Part shown: positions 1-9,677 of the stretch, piece by piece
How positions within the stretch are numbered: position 1 is the first letter of the stretch
Layout: every line of letters starts with the position of its first letter
Source of the DNA: Pseudomonadales bacterium
GTDB lineage: Bacteria > Pseudomonadota > Gammaproteobacteria > Pseudomonadales > Ketobacteraceae
Assembly: GCA_020062665.1 (NCBI GenBank)
Contig: JAGUVW010000054.1
Span: forward strand, 1-59,493
Length of the DNA stretch: 59,493 bases
Direction: 5' to 3'
The notes under the pieces: model-generated
Databases searched by the model: none
The model's input: the letters and a program-made list of their open reading frames with translations, nothing else
Told to the model about the DNA's origin: nothing
Position numbers and translations under genes: made by a program

Positions 1-666
1 GGCATCTCGCCGGCCCGCTTCATTCCGCTGGCGGAAGAAAACGATCTGATCGGCCCGCTCACGCTGGCGTTGCTGGAGCAGGTGCTCGATGACATGGCCG
101 GCTGGCGCGATGCCGGGCTCAATCTGAACGTGTCCGTCAACCTGTCCGGCGTGTCGCTGGCGGATCGCGATCTGGCCAACGATATTCTGATGCGGGTCGG
201 ACGACACGGCATCCAGCCCCGTTCCATCACCCTGGAGATCACCGAAAGCGCGCTGGTGGCCGACACCGCCGCCGCGCTGGCCACCATCAGCCGGCTGCGG
301 CTGCGCGGCTTCGGCTTTTCCATCGACGATTTCGGCACCGGCTTTTCCTCCATGCAGCAGCTGTCCCGTTTCCCCTTCACCGAGCTGAAGGTGGATCGCT
401 CCTTCGTCCAGGGCGCGCCGACCCGCACCCAGTTGCGCACGATTCTGCAGTCCTCCCTCGACATGGCCCGTCGCCTGGGCATCACCACGGTGGCCGAGGG
501 GGTGGAAACCGAGGCCGAACTCCAGCTGCTCAAGGGGATGGGCTGCCGCCAGGTGCAGGGTTTCCTGCTGGCGCGGCCCATGCCGGCGCACCGGGTGCCG
601 GAATGGATTCACCACGACCTGGATAGCGTCGCCCAGCTATGTCTGCAGCCGGCCAGCCAGCCCTGA
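1..666 (+). CDS. EAL-domain c-di-GMP phosphodiesterase, C-terminal part (5' end outside window)
   Basis: The frame is open from the first base, so the gene begins upstream of the window. The 221 visible residues are most of an EAL domain, which hydrolyses c-di-GMP to pGpG. Visible family signatures are FIPLAEE at the start, NVSVNLSG, LEITESAL, the metal-site DDFGTGFSS, LKVDRSF, AEGVETEAE and QGFLLARP. The EAL tripeptide itself would lie upstream. The metal- and substrate-binding residues in the visible part look intact, so it is probably an active phosphodiesterase. Any sensor or GGDEF domains at its N-terminus cannot be seen. Its end overlaps the start of the hybrid kinase by 28 bases, which suggests co-translation and a shared pathway. 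Confidence 0.93.
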   Translation, partial: GISPARFIPLAEENDLIGPLTLALLEQVLDDMAGWRDAGLNLNVSVNLSGVSLADRDLANDILMRVGRHGIQPRSITLEITESALVADTAAALATISRLRLRGFGFSIDDFGTGFSSMQQLSRFPFTELKVDRSFVQGAPTRTQLRTILQSSLDMARRLGITTVAEGVETEAELQLLKGMGCRQVQGFLLARPMPAHRVPEWIHHDLDSVAQLCLQPASQP

Positions 667-3600
667 TCCAGACCTTCTCCAGCCTGCTGCGCCAGCACCC
701 GGTGGTGTTTCTGGCGGCGGCGGGCATTTTTCTGCTGGTGGCGATCACCCATCTGGCCATCAACATCATCCACAGCAGTCACGAGCGCATTATCAGCGCG
801 CATCTGCAGACCACCCTCAATGCGGTCACGGATCAGGTGGAAAGCTGGCGCCAGCGCAACCTGGGCACGCTGCAGGTGCTGCGCGACACGGAAGAAGGCC
901 ACCAGCTGCTGCTGCAGGTGCTGCGGGAAAACGGCGCCAACCCCGACACGCACCGCCAGCTGGAACAGTGGCTGTATCCGGTGCTGATCCCCATCGGCTT
1001 CGACGGCTTTGCGGTGGTCAGCCTGAACCGGCGTCTGGTGGCCGGTTCCACCGCCTCCTATCTGGGCGACCCGGTGGTGCAGCAGGAATCGCTGGAAGTG
1101 CTGGATCGTGCCCTGCAGCGCCAGCCCGCCATGTCGCGGCCGATGCCGGCCCTCAAGCCCCTGCGCACACCCGGCGGCATGGCGCCCACCGACACCATGA
1201 TGCAGGCCCTGTGCATTCTGGTGGAGGATCTGCAGCAGGCCGCCGGCTACTTCTGCCTGCGCTTCGATCCGCAGAAGAGTTTCTTCCCGATCTTTGCGGC
1301 TGCCCGCAGCGGCAACACCGGCGAAGCCTATGCCATTGATCCCGCCGGCCATCTGGTGACACCCAGCCGCTTTGTCCGTCTGGACACGGGCCTTGATCTG
1401 GAAGAAGCCTTCCGCCGTCGCGAACTGGCCGCGCGGGTACCCCAGCCCGACGGCAGCAAAGGCCCGCTCACCCGCATTGCCCGCCGTCTGCTGGACGAAC
1501 GCGATCTGGTGCAGGAATCCGGCTATCCCGAATACCGCGGCACGCTGGTAGTGGGTGCCGCGCGCTGGATCGACAGCATGAACATGGGCGTGATCGTGGA
1601 GCAGGATCTGGCGGAAGCCTTCGCGCCCTATGCCCTGTCCCGCAACGTGATCATGGGGCTGGCGGGCAGCGCCATCCTGCTGATCGGCGTGCTCACCGCC
1701 AGCTTCGTCATCAACCGTCGCCAGCTGGCGGTGCGCGAAGGCCGCTTCCGGGGCCTGCTGCGCAACATTCCCACCCCGGTGTACCTGGCGGATCTGAATG
1801 GCACCCTGAGCGTGGTGAATCCGGCGCTCTGCACCCTGCTGATGGCGGACGCCAGCGACCTGCTGGGCCGTCCCGTCAAAGGCCTGCCGACGCCCAAAGC
1901 CCTGCAACCCCTGTTCGCGGACAACGCCCAGCCCCAGGCCGGCCCCAGCGACGACGTGCTCGACATCACCCTGTCCGACGGCAGCCCCTGCGTCTACCGC
2001 ATCATCCGCTTCCCGGTCTTTGCCGACCACAGTCTCACCCCGATGGCCCGCGCCACCATCCTCATCGACATCACCGAGCGCGCCCTGGCCAGCCAGCGTC
2101 TGAGCGCCATCAACCAGCACCTGGAACAACTGGTGGCAGCGCGCACGGCGGAACTCACCCAGGCCAAGGAAGCGGCGGTGGAAGCCTCGCGCATCAAGGC
2201 CGCGTTCCTCGCCAACATGAGTCACGAAATCCGCACTCCGCTCAATGCCATCATCGGCCTGGCGGGGGTGGCCCTGACCAGCGAGGTGCAGGACCCGGTG
2301 CGCAACTACCTGGGCAAGATCCAGGCCTCGGGCGAACACCTGCTGCAGGTGATCAACGACATCCTCGACATCTCGCGCATGGAAGCCGGCAAGCTCAAGA
2401 TCGACTGCATCGACTTTCCGCTTGGCCAGGTGATCGACCGGGTGGTGGATCTGATCTGGACCCGCGCCGACGCCAAGGGCCTGGAACTGCGGGTGGACAT
2501 CGACGACCGCATTCCCCCGGTGCTGCAGGGCGACCCCCTGCGCCTGGGCCAGATCCTCATCAACCTGGCCGCCAACGCGGTGAAGTTCACCGACCAGGGT
2601 CACGTCGGCATCAAGGTCTTCCCCCTGCAGGCGGACGAGCGCGAGGTGGAGCTGATGTTCGAAGTGTCCGACACCGGCATCGGCATCGAGGCGGATGCGG
2701 TGGCGACCCTGTTCCAGCCGTTCCAGCAGGTGGACGATTCCAGCGCGCGCCGGTTCGAAGGCAGCGGCCTGGGGCTGGCCATCTGCAAGAATCTGGCGGA
2801 TCTGATGCAGGCGAGCCTGGATGTCAGCAGCGTGGCGGGACTGGGCAGCTGCTTCCGCCTGCGCATCTGGCTGGGGCGGGGTGATCCGGCGGCGCTGGCC
2901 GTGCAGGAAAGTCCGCGCAGGTGGATTCCACTGGCCGCGGATGCCGCCAATGCCTGTCACGTGCTGCTGGTGGAAGACAACGCCATCAACCAGGAACTGG
3001 CCGAGGCCCTGCTGGTGCGTTTTGGCGCCCGCGTCACCACCGTCAGCACCGGTCAGGCGGCTGTGGATGCCGTGGCGGGGCAGAGCTTCGACCTCGTGCT
3101 GATGGACATCCAGATGCCGGGCATGGATGGCTTCGAAGCCACCCGCGCCATCCGCCGCCTGCCGGTGGGCCGCATGATTCCCATCGTCGCCATGACCGCC
3201 AACGCCCTGCCCGGTGATCGCGAACGCTGCCTGGACGCAGGCATGGACGACTACATCGCCAAACCCATCGAACCGGAAAAACTGCGCGAGGCCCTCAACC
3301 ACTGGTGCAATCTGGGCGTGGCGGCAGCGGAAGCTGCGGACAACGATTTCAGCGGCCTGCAGGAAGCGGGTATCGACACCCGGCGTGCCCTGGGCCTGCT
3401 GCTGCAGGATGGCGCCCTCTACCGCCGCCTGCTGATCCGTTTTGTGGAAGAACGCGCCGAACTGCCACGGGAACTCATGGCCGCCTGGCTCAGCGGCGAT
3501 CATGTCAGCGCGCGCAACCAGGTGCACGCACTCAAATCTCTGGCGGGATCACTGGGCATGGGGGAACTGGAACAGGCCGCCGCGCAACTGGAACAGCAGC

Positions 3601-3707
3601 TGGCCGACGGCAGCGGCAACGAAACCGATCTGGAAAACCTGGGCCTGCTGCTGCGCGAAGCCATTACGCTGGTGCGGGCGTGGTTGTATCAGGAAAGGGT
3701 GGGGTGA
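639..3707 (+). CDS. Hybrid sensor histidine kinase (periplasmic sensor-PAS-HisKA-HATPase-REC-Hpt)
   Basis: A 1022-residue inner-membrane phosphorelay kinase. One membrane helix lies at about residues 23-45 and a second at about 336-358, with a periplasmic sensor region of some 290 residues between them. A PAS domain follows (about 372-485), then a coiled linker. The HisKA H-box (SHEIRTPLN) has its phosphorylated His near residue 529. The ATPase domain shows NLAANAVKF, DTGIGI and GSGLGLAI. The receiver carries LVEDNAIN and the phospho-acceptor Asp near 823 (LMDIQMPGMDG). The C-terminal Hpt has its His near 963 (HALKSLAGS). This BarA/ArcB-like layout needs an external response regulator, which is not adjacent. 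Overlap with the EAL gene suggests they form one signalling unit. Confidence 0.93.
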   Translation: MSAAGQPALIQTFSSLLRQHPVVFLAAAGIFLLVAITHLAINIIHSSHERIISAHLQTTLNAVTDQVESWRQRNLGTLQVLRDTEEGHQLLLQVLRENGANPDTHRQLEQWLYPVLIPIGFDGFAVVSLNRRLVAGSTASYLGDPVVQQESLEVLDRALQRQPAMSRPMPALKPLRTPGGMAPTDTMMQALCILVEDLQQAAGYFCLRFDPQKSFFPIFAAARSGNTGEAYAIDPAGHLVTPSRFVRLDTGLDLEEAFRRRELAARVPQPDGSKGPLTRIARRLLDERDLVQESGYPEYRGTLVVGAARWIDSMNMGVIVEQDLAEAFAPYALSRNVIMGLAGSAILLIGVLTASFVINRRQLAVREGRFRGLLRNIPTPVYLADLNGTLSVVNPALCTLLMADASDLLGRPVKGLPTPKALQPLFADNAQPQAGPSDDVLDITLSDGSPCVYRIIRFPVFADHSLTPMARATILIDITERALASQRLSAINQHLEQLVAARTAELTQAKEAAVEASRIKAAFLANMSHEIRTPLNAIIGLAGVALTSEVQDPVRNYLGKIQASGEHLLQVINDILDISRMEAGKLKIDCIDFPLGQVIDRVVDLIWTRADAKGLELRVDIDDRIPPVLQGDPLRLGQILINLAANAVKFTDQGHVGIKVFPLQADEREVELMFEVSDTGIGIEADAVATLFQPFQQVDDSSARRFEGSGLGLAICKNLADLMQASLDVSSVAGLGSCFRLRIWLGRGDPAALAVQESPRRWIPLAADAANACHVLLVEDNAINQELAEALLVRFGARVTTVSTGQAAVDAVAGQSFDLVLMDIQMPGMDGFEATRAIRRLPVGRMIPIVAMTANALPGDRERCLDAGMDDYIAKPIEPEKLREALNHWCNLGVAAAEAADNDFSGLQEAGIDTRRALGLLLQDGALYRRLLIRFVEERAELPRELMAAWLSGDHVSARNQVHALKSLAGSLGMGELEQAAAQLEQQLADGSGNETDLENLGLLLREAITLVRAWLYQERVG

Positions 3708-3720
3708 GGCTGGCGCGGTG

Positions 3721-4212
3721 CTAGCCCATGGCGCGCAACTTTCCCAGCAACTCCGTGCGCGCCAGGTTTTCGACAGACAGCGCCAGCAACAACTGCAAGC
3801 GCTGCTCGATCAGATCGAACGTGTGGGAAAAAGCCTGTAACCGCTGCGCTTCATTGCCTTCCACATCAGACGGATCGTCGAATCCCCAGTGCACCTGCAG
3901 CGGCTGCCCCGGCCACACCGGGCAGACTTCGCTGGCCGCGCTGCCACACACCGTCACCACGATATCCATTTCCGGCGCACCCGCTGTTGCGAACTCGTGC
4001 CAGCTTTTGCTGCGCAGATAACCCGTGTCATGGCCGCGCTGGCGCAGGGTGGCCAACGCCAGCGGATTCACCTGCCCTTTCGGCTGGCTGCCGGCACTGA
4101 AGCCGCGAAACCGGCCTGCGCTGCGATGATTCAGAATGCTTTCCGACAGAATGCTACGCGCGGAATTGCCGGTGCAGAGGAACAGGACGTGGGTGGGTTT
4201 GGCGGTGGGCAT
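3721..4212 (-). CDS. arsC: Arsenate reductase, low-molecular-weight phosphatase fold (second copy)
   Basis: 163 residues of the LMW-PTPase/ArsC fold. The P-loop is CTGNSARS with the nucleophile Cys13, followed by further cysteines at 89 and 97 in VTVCGSAASEVC and then HWGFDDP. That arrangement is the thioredoxin-coupled (pI258-type) ArsC, which reduces As(V) to As(III). It is the distal gene of the arsenic operon, about 120 bases after the mini-thioredoxin gene. The gap holds no gene that I can recognise. It is longer at both ends than the first arsC of the operon and clearly different in sequence, so it is a paralogue and not a recent duplication. The gene is convergent with the hybrid kinase, with only 13 bases between them. 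Confidence 0.9.
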   Translation of the reverse strand: MPTAKPTHVLFLCTGNSARSILSESILNHRSAGRFRGFSAGSQPKGQVNPLALATLRQRGHDTGYLRSKSWHEFATAGAPEMDIVVTVCGSAASEVCPVWPGQPLQVHWGFDDPSDVEGNEAQRLQAFSHTFDLIEQRLQLLLALSVENLARTELLGKLRAMG

Positions 4213-4332
4213 GGCGACGGCATCGGCAGTGATGGGAAACGGCTAGGGTAACCGGAACCCGGTGGGTGGGAAAGCCGATCCACCCTGCTGCCGTTGCCCT
4301 GGCAGTGCCAGCACCTTGATCAGCAAAAGCGC

Positions 4333-4566
4333 TTACTGCGGCAGCAGCGCGGCAATGTCGGTCGAGCTGGGCACTTTACCTTCCACCACGATTTCGCCAT
4401 CAATGGCCAGTGCCGGTGTGCGCATTACGCCGGCATCGATAATGGCATTGGTGTCGGTGACTTTTTCCAGCTCATAGCTCACGCCTTTAAACCGTGCCGC
4501 GGTTTCCGCGTTGGTGGTCAGTTGCTGACATTTGGCGCAACCACTGCCGTAGACAGTGAATTTCAT
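4333..4566 (-). CDS. Thioredoxin/glutaredoxin-like small redox protein (CxxC)
   Basis: A 77-residue single-domain protein of the small redox-active disulfide (TM0996/MTH895-like) family. It has a CAKC redox pair at residues 10-13 and the cis-proline region at MRTPALAIDGE. I chose the ATG with AGGAG seven bases upstream; an in-frame GTG six bases earlier would sit directly on that ribosome site. Proteins of this family are commonly encoded beside ArsP/YraQ permeases, as here (23 bases between them). It may supply electrons to the ArsC enzymes or handle thiol-bound metalloid for the permease; that role is inferred from position. Confidence 0.88.
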   Translation of the reverse strand: MKFTVYGSGCAKCQQLTTNAETAARFKGVSYELEKVTDTNAIIDAGVMRTPALAIDGEIVVEGKVPSSTDIAALLPQ

Positions 4567-4589
4567 GGTCACTCTCCTGCGTTAAACAA

Positions 4590-5909
4590 TTACCAGACAT
4601 TGCCGTAAATAAATCCGGTCAGGGTGGCCATCACTACCACCAGCGCGGAATACACCAGGGTTTTTTCCGTTCCCAGAATGGTGCGGAGCACCAGCATATT
4701 GGGCAGCGACAACGCCGGGCCGGCCAGCAGCAACGCCAGCGCCGGGCCCTTGCCCATACCGGCACCCATCAGTGCTTCGACAATGGGCACTTCGGTGAGG
4801 GTGGAAAAATACATCAGGGCACCCAGTACCGCTGCCAGCAAGGTCGAGATAAACGAGTTGTCACCCACTGCCAGCGCCACCCATTCGGATGGAATAATCC
4901 CTTCGTGGCCCGGTCGCCCCAGCGCAAAGCCGGCCACAAACACCCCGGCCAGCAGCAAGGGCACAATCTGTTTGGCAAACGCCCAGCTTTGATCGGCCCA
5001 CTCACGATCCTGTTCCCGCTGCACGGCAATCAGCATCAGGCCGGCAATGCCCAGCACGAAAGGCAGCTCAGGCACGGCCGGAAACGCCATGGCTGCCCCC
5101 GCAATCACCGCCGCCAGCAGCAACAATGACCACAGCGGCCACTGCCAGCGCCATACCAGCAGCAGCCCCAGCGCCGCTGCCAAACTGGCGGTAATGGGCC
5201 ATTTCCAGGCGTGAATCTGCATCCAGATGTCGCTGTCGGCCGGGGCCCAGTTGGCAAACACCAGAATGCCGACCATCAGGGTAAAAAAGGTGGCAATAAC
5301 ACCCACCGGCTTTTCGCCAGCTTCGGCGCTGAAACCGCGGCTGTTGGTTACACTGCGTCCGGCTTCTTCGCGGCGGTAAATAAAATGCATGATGGCGCCG
5401 ATCACCAGCGCAAATAAAATCGCGCCGACGGCGCGGGCAATACCGATTTCCGCGCCCAGCACTTTGGCGGTGACCACCACCGCCATCACGTTAATGGCCG
5501 GGCCGGAATACAAAAAAGCAATGGCAGCGCCAAGTCCGGCGCCGCGCTTGTAAATACCACCGAACAACGGCAACACCGTGCAGGAACACACCGCTAACAA
5601 GGTGCCGGACACCGAGGCCACACCAAAGGCCACCGGCTTGGACGCCTGCGGCCCCAGATGGCGCATCACCGCGCCCTGGCTGATATACACCGCCATTGCG
5701 CCGGCAATCAGAAACGCCGGTAGCAAACACAGAATCACATGCTCGCGCGCGTACCAATTCGTCAGGCGGAAGGCTTCCAGCACGGCATTGTCGAAACGCT
5801 CGGTACCGGCCGGCATGAAATACACCAGAAAAAATCCACCCAGCATCAGCAACAGCAGGTTGCCTTGTTTCGGATTGGCCCGGTACAGCTTCAATAAGGG
5901 ATGCGGCAT
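4590..5909 (-). CDS. ArsP/YraQ-family permease (probable organoarsenical or metal efflux)
   Basis: A 439-residue polytopic membrane protein with about ten hydrophobic segments. It carries the family hallmark CSCTVLPLF followed by RGAGLGAAIAF and SGPAINV, and the second-repeat counterpart GPALSLPNM. Members of Pfam ArsP_1 export trivalent organoarsenicals; other YraQ relatives have been linked to different metals or have no known substrate. It sits between arsJ and the CxxC protein in the arsenic operon, which favours an arsenic substrate. The CSC cysteines could bind a soft metalloid. Substrate assignment is by context. Confidence 0.85.
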   Translation of the reverse strand: MPHPLLKLYRANPKQGNLLLLMLGGFFLVYFMPAGTERFDNAVLEAFRLTNWYAREHVILCLLPAFLIAGAMAVYISQGAVMRHLGPQASKPVAFGVASVSGTLLAVCSCTVLPLFGGIYKRGAGLGAAIAFLYSGPAINVMAVVVTAKVLGAEIGIARAVGAILFALVIGAIMHFIYRREEAGRSVTNSRGFSAEAGEKPVGVIATFFTLMVGILVFANWAPADSDIWMQIHAWKWPITASLAAALGLLLVWRWQWPLWSLLLLAAVIAGAAMAFPAVPELPFVLGIAGLMLIAVQREQDREWADQSWAFAKQIVPLLLAGVFVAGFALGRPGHEGIIPSEWVALAVGDNSFISTLLAAVLGALMYFSTLTEVPIVEALMGAGMGKGPALALLLAGPALSLPNMLVLRTILGTEKTLVYSALVVVMATLTGFIYGNVW

Positions 5910-5925
5910 GGCTGATTCCTGTTGC

Positions 5926-7176
5926 TCAGGATGGGCGCGACGTGGCCGCCGTTTGTGCCGGCAGCCAGCATGAAATGATCACCGTCAGTAACAGCAGCAT
6001 AGCCGATACCCACAAACAGGCCTGCAAACCGCTGCTGCCCTGTCCGGCCAGCTGGAACAACCAGCCCGACAACAGGGTGCCGAGCAACCGGCCCATGGCG
6101 TTGGCCATGTAATAAAAACCCACGTCCAGCGACACCCCATCGCGGCCGGCGTAGCTGACGATCAGATAACTGTGCAGCGACGAATTCACCGCAAACACCG
6201 CGCCGAACGCCAGCAAGCCGATGATGACGGTTAAGGCCGGATCAAAACCAGCGAACAGCCCCAGCGCAATCAGCGCCGGCAGCAGCGTCAATGCCGCGGC
6301 CCAGATTACCGCGCTGCGGCCATCCGGCAGCCTGCCGGCTTTTTTCCCGGTCAGCCGGGGTGCCTGGGTCTGCACCGCGCCATAGCCGATCACCCACAGC
6401 GCCAGAAAGCCCCCGGTCTGCCAGTGATCCCAGCCCAGGGTTTGCGCCAGAAATACCGGCAAGGCCACCACAAACCACACATCCCGCGCCCCGAACAGCA
6501 GCATGCGCGCGGCGGATAAAATATTGATGGCCCGACTTTTGGAAAAAATATCACGGAATTTCGGTTTGTTTTTCGCCTTGCCCAGATCCCGTTTCAGCAG
6601 AATCAGGCTGGACAGCCACACCAGCAGCAGGCCCAGCAGCATCGCCAGTACCGCACCGCTGAAACCCAGTGCCATTAACAGCACACCGCCGAGGAAAAAG
6701 CCGGCGCCCTTCATGGCATTTTTCGAGCCGGTCAGAATGGCGACCCATTTATACAGTGCGCCTTCGGCATCGGCCGGCAGCAATAATTTAATCGCACTTT
6801 TGGCGCTCATTTTATTCAGGTCTTTCGCGATCCCCGACAACGCCTGCGCCGCCATCACCCACACCACCGTCAGCATGGAAGCCGGTACCAACAGCATGCC
6901 CAATGCCACCAGCTGCAGAAATAATCCAACGTTCATGGTGCGGTTCAGGCCGATGCGCGCACCCAGCCAGCCGCCGAACAGATTGGTGATCACGCCAAAG
7001 ATTTCATAGAACAGAAACAGCAGCGCGATCTGTAGCGGGCTATAACCCAGGCCGTGAAAATGCAGCACCACCAGCATGCGCAGGGCGCCGTCGGTGAGCG
7101 TAAACGCCCAGTAGTTGCCGGTCACCAGCAGATACTGGCGCACCTGCGGCGACAAGCGGTTGGTTGCAGTGTTCAT
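5926..7176 (-). CDS. arsJ: ArsJ, MFS exporter of 1-arseno-3-phosphoglycerate
   Basis: A 416-residue major facilitator protein. The start MNTATN uses an ATG that overlaps the TGA of gapdh (ATGA), which fixes the start; a longer open frame upstream runs inside gapdh and is rejected. ArsJ-type features include the N-terminal [12 protein letters not shown] stretch and the conserved [16 protein letters not shown] loop. In the known pathway GAPDH uses arsenate in place of phosphate, and ArsJ expels the unstable 1-arseno-3-phosphoglycerate, which breaks down outside the cell. Translational coupling to gapdh is the expected arrangement. Confidence 0.93.
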   Translation of the reverse strand: MNTATNRLSPQVRQYLLVTGNYWAFTLTDGALRMLVVLHFHGLGYSPLQIALLFLFYEIFGVITNLFGGWLGARIGLNRTMNVGLFLQLVALGMLLVPASMLTVVWVMAAQALSGIAKDLNKMSAKSAIKLLLPADAEGALYKWVAILTGSKNAMKGAGFFLGGVLLMALGFSGAVLAMLLGLLLVWLSSLILLKRDLGKAKNKPKFRDIFSKSRAINILSAARMLLFGARDVWFVVALPVFLAQTLGWDHWQTGGFLALWVIGYGAVQTQAPRLTGKKAGRLPDGRSAVIWAAALTLLPALIALGLFAGFDPALTVIIGLLAFGAVFAVNSSLHSYLIVSYAGRDGVSLDVGFYYMANAMGRLLGTLLSGWLFQLAGQGSSGLQACLWVSAMLLLLTVIISCWLPAQTAATSRPS

Positions 7177-8186
7177 GCGTGTTGATCCAGCAGGCCCACC
7201 TTGCGCGCCAGTTCCACGGTGCGATTGGCGTAACCCCACTCGTTGTCGTACCAGGCGTAGATTTTCACCTGGGTGCCGTTGATCACCATGGTGGATAGCG
7301 CGTCGATGATGCTGGAGCGGGGATCGGTCTTGTAATCGATGGACACCAGCGGCCGCTCCTCGTAACCCATGATCCCTTGCAGTTCATTTTCCGCCGCCTG
7401 CTTCAGCAACGCATTCACCTGCTCCACCGTGGTGGGCGTTTTCACTTCGAACACACAATCGGTGAGCGACGCATTGGCCAGCGGTACCCGCACCGCATGG
7501 CCGTTCAGTTTGCCTTTCAGCTCCGGAAAAATATGGGTGATTGCCGTGGCGGAACCGGTGGTGGTGGGAATCAGCGACATGCCGCAGGCGCGGGCGCGGC
7601 GCAGATCCTTGTGCGGTGCGTCGAGAATGGTCTGGGTATTGGTGAGATCGTGAATCGTGGTCATGGAACCGTGCACGATGCCGAGCTGTTCATGAATCAC
7701 TTTTACCACCGGCGCCAGACAGTTGGTGGTGCAGGAGGCGGCAGTAACGATGCGATGCTGCGAAGGATCATACTGCTGATCGTTCACGCCCATCACCACA
7801 TTGAGCACGCCTTCTTCCTTCACCGGCGCCGTCACCACCACGCGCTTGACGCCCTGCTCCAGATAACCTTGCAGCACGGCTTTGGTTTTCATCTTGCCGG
7901 AGGCTTCGATCACCACATCGCAGCCCGACCAATCCGTTTCCGCAATGGTCTTGTTGCGCGAACAAACGATGCGCTTGCCGTCGATGACAATGGCGTCGCC
8001 GTCGTGGGATACCGGAGTGGACCAGCGCCCGTGTACCGAATCGAATTCCAGCAGATGGGCGAGCGTTGCCGCGTCGCCGGCCGGATCATTGATCTGCACA
8101 AATTCCACGACCGGCCAGTTCCACGCTGCGCGCAGACTCAGGCGACCCATGCGACCGAAGCCGTTGATACCGATCTTGATAGTCAT
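7173..8186 (-). CDS. gapdh: ArsJ-associated glyceraldehyde-3-phosphate dehydrogenase
   Basis: 337 residues with the NAD-binding start [11 protein letters not shown], the catalytic SCTTNC with Cys152, the base His in the IHDLTNTQ stretch, and the C-terminal [11 protein letters not shown]. This is a complete phosphorylating GAPDH. Its location between acr3 and arsJ, coupled to arsJ by ATGA, marks it as the dedicated arsenic-detoxification paralogue that forms 1-arseno-3-phosphoglycerate. It is unlikely to be the main glycolytic enzyme. Its ribosome site (AGGAG) lies inside the last codons of the 34-codon ORF upstream, so the two may be translationally coupled. Confidence 0.94.
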   Translation of the reverse strand: MTIKIGINGFGRMGRLSLRAAWNWPVVEFVQINDPAGDAATLAHLLEFDSVHGRWSTPVSHDGDAIVIDGKRIVCSRNKTIAETDWSGCDVVIEASGKMKTKAVLQGYLEQGVKRVVVTAPVKEEGVLNVVMGVNDQQYDPSQHRIVTAASCTTNCLAPVVKVIHEQLGIVHGSMTTIHDLTNTQTILDAPHKDLRRARACGMSLIPTTTGSATAITHIFPELKGKLNGHAVRVPLANASLTDCVFEVKTPTTVEQVNALLKQAAENELQGIMGYEERPLVSIDYKTDPRSSIIDALSTMVINGTQVKIYAWYDNEWGYANRTVELARKVGLLDQHA

Positions 8187-8191
8187 ATCCC

Positions 8192-8296
8192 TTACTCCTG
8201 AAAAAATCTGAGGCCTTCAGCCAGTGTGGTGCCTCGTTCCAACTGCAATCCGTCATGCACGCTTGGGGTGGCCAGACGGGCGAGAATTTCAAACAT
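8192..8296 (-). CDS. Small ORF of 34 codons filling the acr3-gapdh gap
   Basis: An ATG overlapping the acr3 stop opens a 34-residue frame (starts [12 protein letters not shown], ends LRFFQE). It ends with TAA at the gapdh ribosome site. It fills the only sizeable gap within the acr3-gapdh-arsJ run and would be translated in series with both neighbours. I recognise no family. It may be a small operon peptide, a leader that couples gapdh translation, or a chance frame; the tight fit to both neighbours is the only support. Confidence 0.4.
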   Translation of the reverse strand: MFEILARLATPSVHDGLQLERGTTLAEGLRFFQE

Positions 8297-9320
8297 CCTT
8301 TGCCCCCGCAAACCAGTGCTGGGTACGATTGGCAAATGCCACCAGCGACAGCATCACCGGCACCTCGACCAATACACCCACGACAGTCGCCAGTGCAGCG
8401 CCGGAATGCAGTCCGAACAGCGAAATCGCCACCGCCACCGCCAGTTCAAAAAAATTCGAGGTGCCGATCAGGCAGGCGGGCGCGGCAATCGGATAGGGCA
8501 AGCGCAGCAGCAGCGCACCGGCATAGCCGATGGCGAAAATGCCGTAGCTTTGCAGCAGCAGCGGAATCGCAATCAGCAGGATGGTCTGCGGCTGTTGCAG
8601 AATCATTTCCGCCTGAAAGCCAAACAGCAGCACCACGGTGGCAAGCAGGCCCAGCACCGACCAGGGTTTGCTGGTGCGCAGAAACGCCGCCAGCCGTGCA
8701 CCATCACCGCCGGCTTCCAGTCCGCGCCGGGTCAATACGCCGGCGATCAGCGGCAGCACCACATACAGCACCACCGACAGCAGCAGGGTTTCCCACGGCA
8801 CCGTGACATCACTCACGCCCAGCAAAAACGCCGCGATGGGTGCGAAGGCAAAGATCATGATGATGTCGTTCACGGACACCTGCACCAGGGTGTAATTCGG
8901 ATCACCCCTGGTGAGCTGGCTCCACACGAATACCATTGCCGTACAGGGCGCGACGCCTAGCAGAATCATGCCGGCGATATATTCGGTGGCATTCTGTGGA
9001 TCTACCCAGTCGGCAAAAATCACTTTGAAAAACAGCCAGCCCAGCGCCGCCATGGTGAAGGGTTTGATCAGCCAGTTGATCACCAGCGTCAGCAGCAAAC
9101 CTTTCGGCCGCCGCCCCACGTTACGCACGGCAGAAAAATCCACCTGCACCATCATCGGATAGATCATCACCCAGATCAGGACCGCCACCACCAGATTCAC
9201 ATGGGCGATTTCCAGCCCCGCCACGGCCTGGAACACAACGGGCAGCAGATTGCCCAGCACCACGCCGGCCACTATGCACAGCCCCACCCACAGCGACAGC
9301 CAGCGTTCAAAAATGCCCAT
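8289..9320 (-). CDS. acr3: ACR3-family arsenite efflux transporter
   Basis: 343 residues with about ten transmembrane helices, matching the usual Acr3 length. The diagnostic [13 protein letters not shown] carries the conserved helix-4 cysteine (Cys126) needed for As(III) transport. Acr3 exports arsenite from the cytoplasm using the proton-motive force and receives the product of ArsC. It starts 12 bases after arsR in the same transcript. Its stop overlaps the start of the small ORF that leads into gapdh. Confidence 0.95.
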   Translation of the reverse strand: MGIFERWLSLWVGLCIVAGVVLGNLLPVVFQAVAGLEIAHVNLVVAVLIWVMIYPMMVQVDFSAVRNVGRRPKGLLLTLVINWLIKPFTMAALGWLFFKVIFADWVDPQNATEYIAGMILLGVAPCTAMVFVWSQLTRGDPNYTLVQVSVNDIIMIFAFAPIAAFLLGVSDVTVPWETLLLSVVLYVVLPLIAGVLTRRGLEAGGDGARLAAFLRTSKPWSVLGLLATVVLLFGFQAEMILQQPQTILLIAIPLLLQSYGIFAIGYAGALLLRLPYPIAAPACLIGTSNFFELAVAVAISLFGLHSGAALATVVGVLVEVPVMLSLVAFANRTQHWFAGAKDV

Positions 9321-9332
9321 CAGCGACTCCGC

Positions 9333-9677
9333 TCAGCAGCAGGACTTGGCGCGCTCGGGCCGGTCGCCCATGCGACACAGGTTGGCCAGATTGGGTTTGA
9401 GGAAATCGGCGTTGGCCTGCGCAGTTTCCTGCAGCGCCACCCGCGCCCAGTCCGGCAGCGCGGGATTGAGGCGGTAATACACCCACTGGCCCTGGCGCCG
9501 GTCCAGCACCAGCCCGGCCTTGCGCAGTTGCGCCAGGTGGCGGGAAATTTTCGGCTGGATCTCGTCCAGCGCCGCCATCAGTTCGCACACGCACAGTTCA
9601 CCTTCACACTGGATCAGCAGCAGGCTGCGCAGCCGCGTTTCGTCCGCCAGAGCTTTATAGAATTGCAGGGGATTCAT
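9333..9677 (-). CDS. arsR: ArsR-family arsenite-responsive repressor
   Basis: 114 residues, a typical winged-helix ArsR/SmtB repressor. The ELCVCEL stretch places the As(III)-binding Cys pair at residues 29-31 in the alpha-3 helix, as in the E. coli type, and DNA-recognition sequence IQPKISRHLAQLRKAG follows. The C-terminus ends in KSCC, a possible extra thiol pair. The start is the ATG that overlaps the arsC stop (ATGA); a longer frame upstream is antisense to nothing but lies inside arsC and is rejected. It should repress its own operon through the palindrome upstream of arsC. Confidence 0.94.
   Translation of the reverse strand: MNPLQFYKALADETRLRSLLLIQCEGELCVCELMAALDEIQPKISRHLAQLRKAGLVLDRRQGQWVYYRLNPALPDWARVALQETAQANADFLKPNLANLCRMGDRPERAKSCC

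Noticed and set aside
609-3527. A 972-codon open frame antisense to the hybrid kinase
   Set aside because: It mirrors the codons of a fully recognisable kinase in GC-rich DNA, is rich in His, Gln and Arg, and has no domain or ribosome site. Similar long antisense frames opposite smc, ligA, the HD-GYP gene and the MFS gene were rejected for the same reason.
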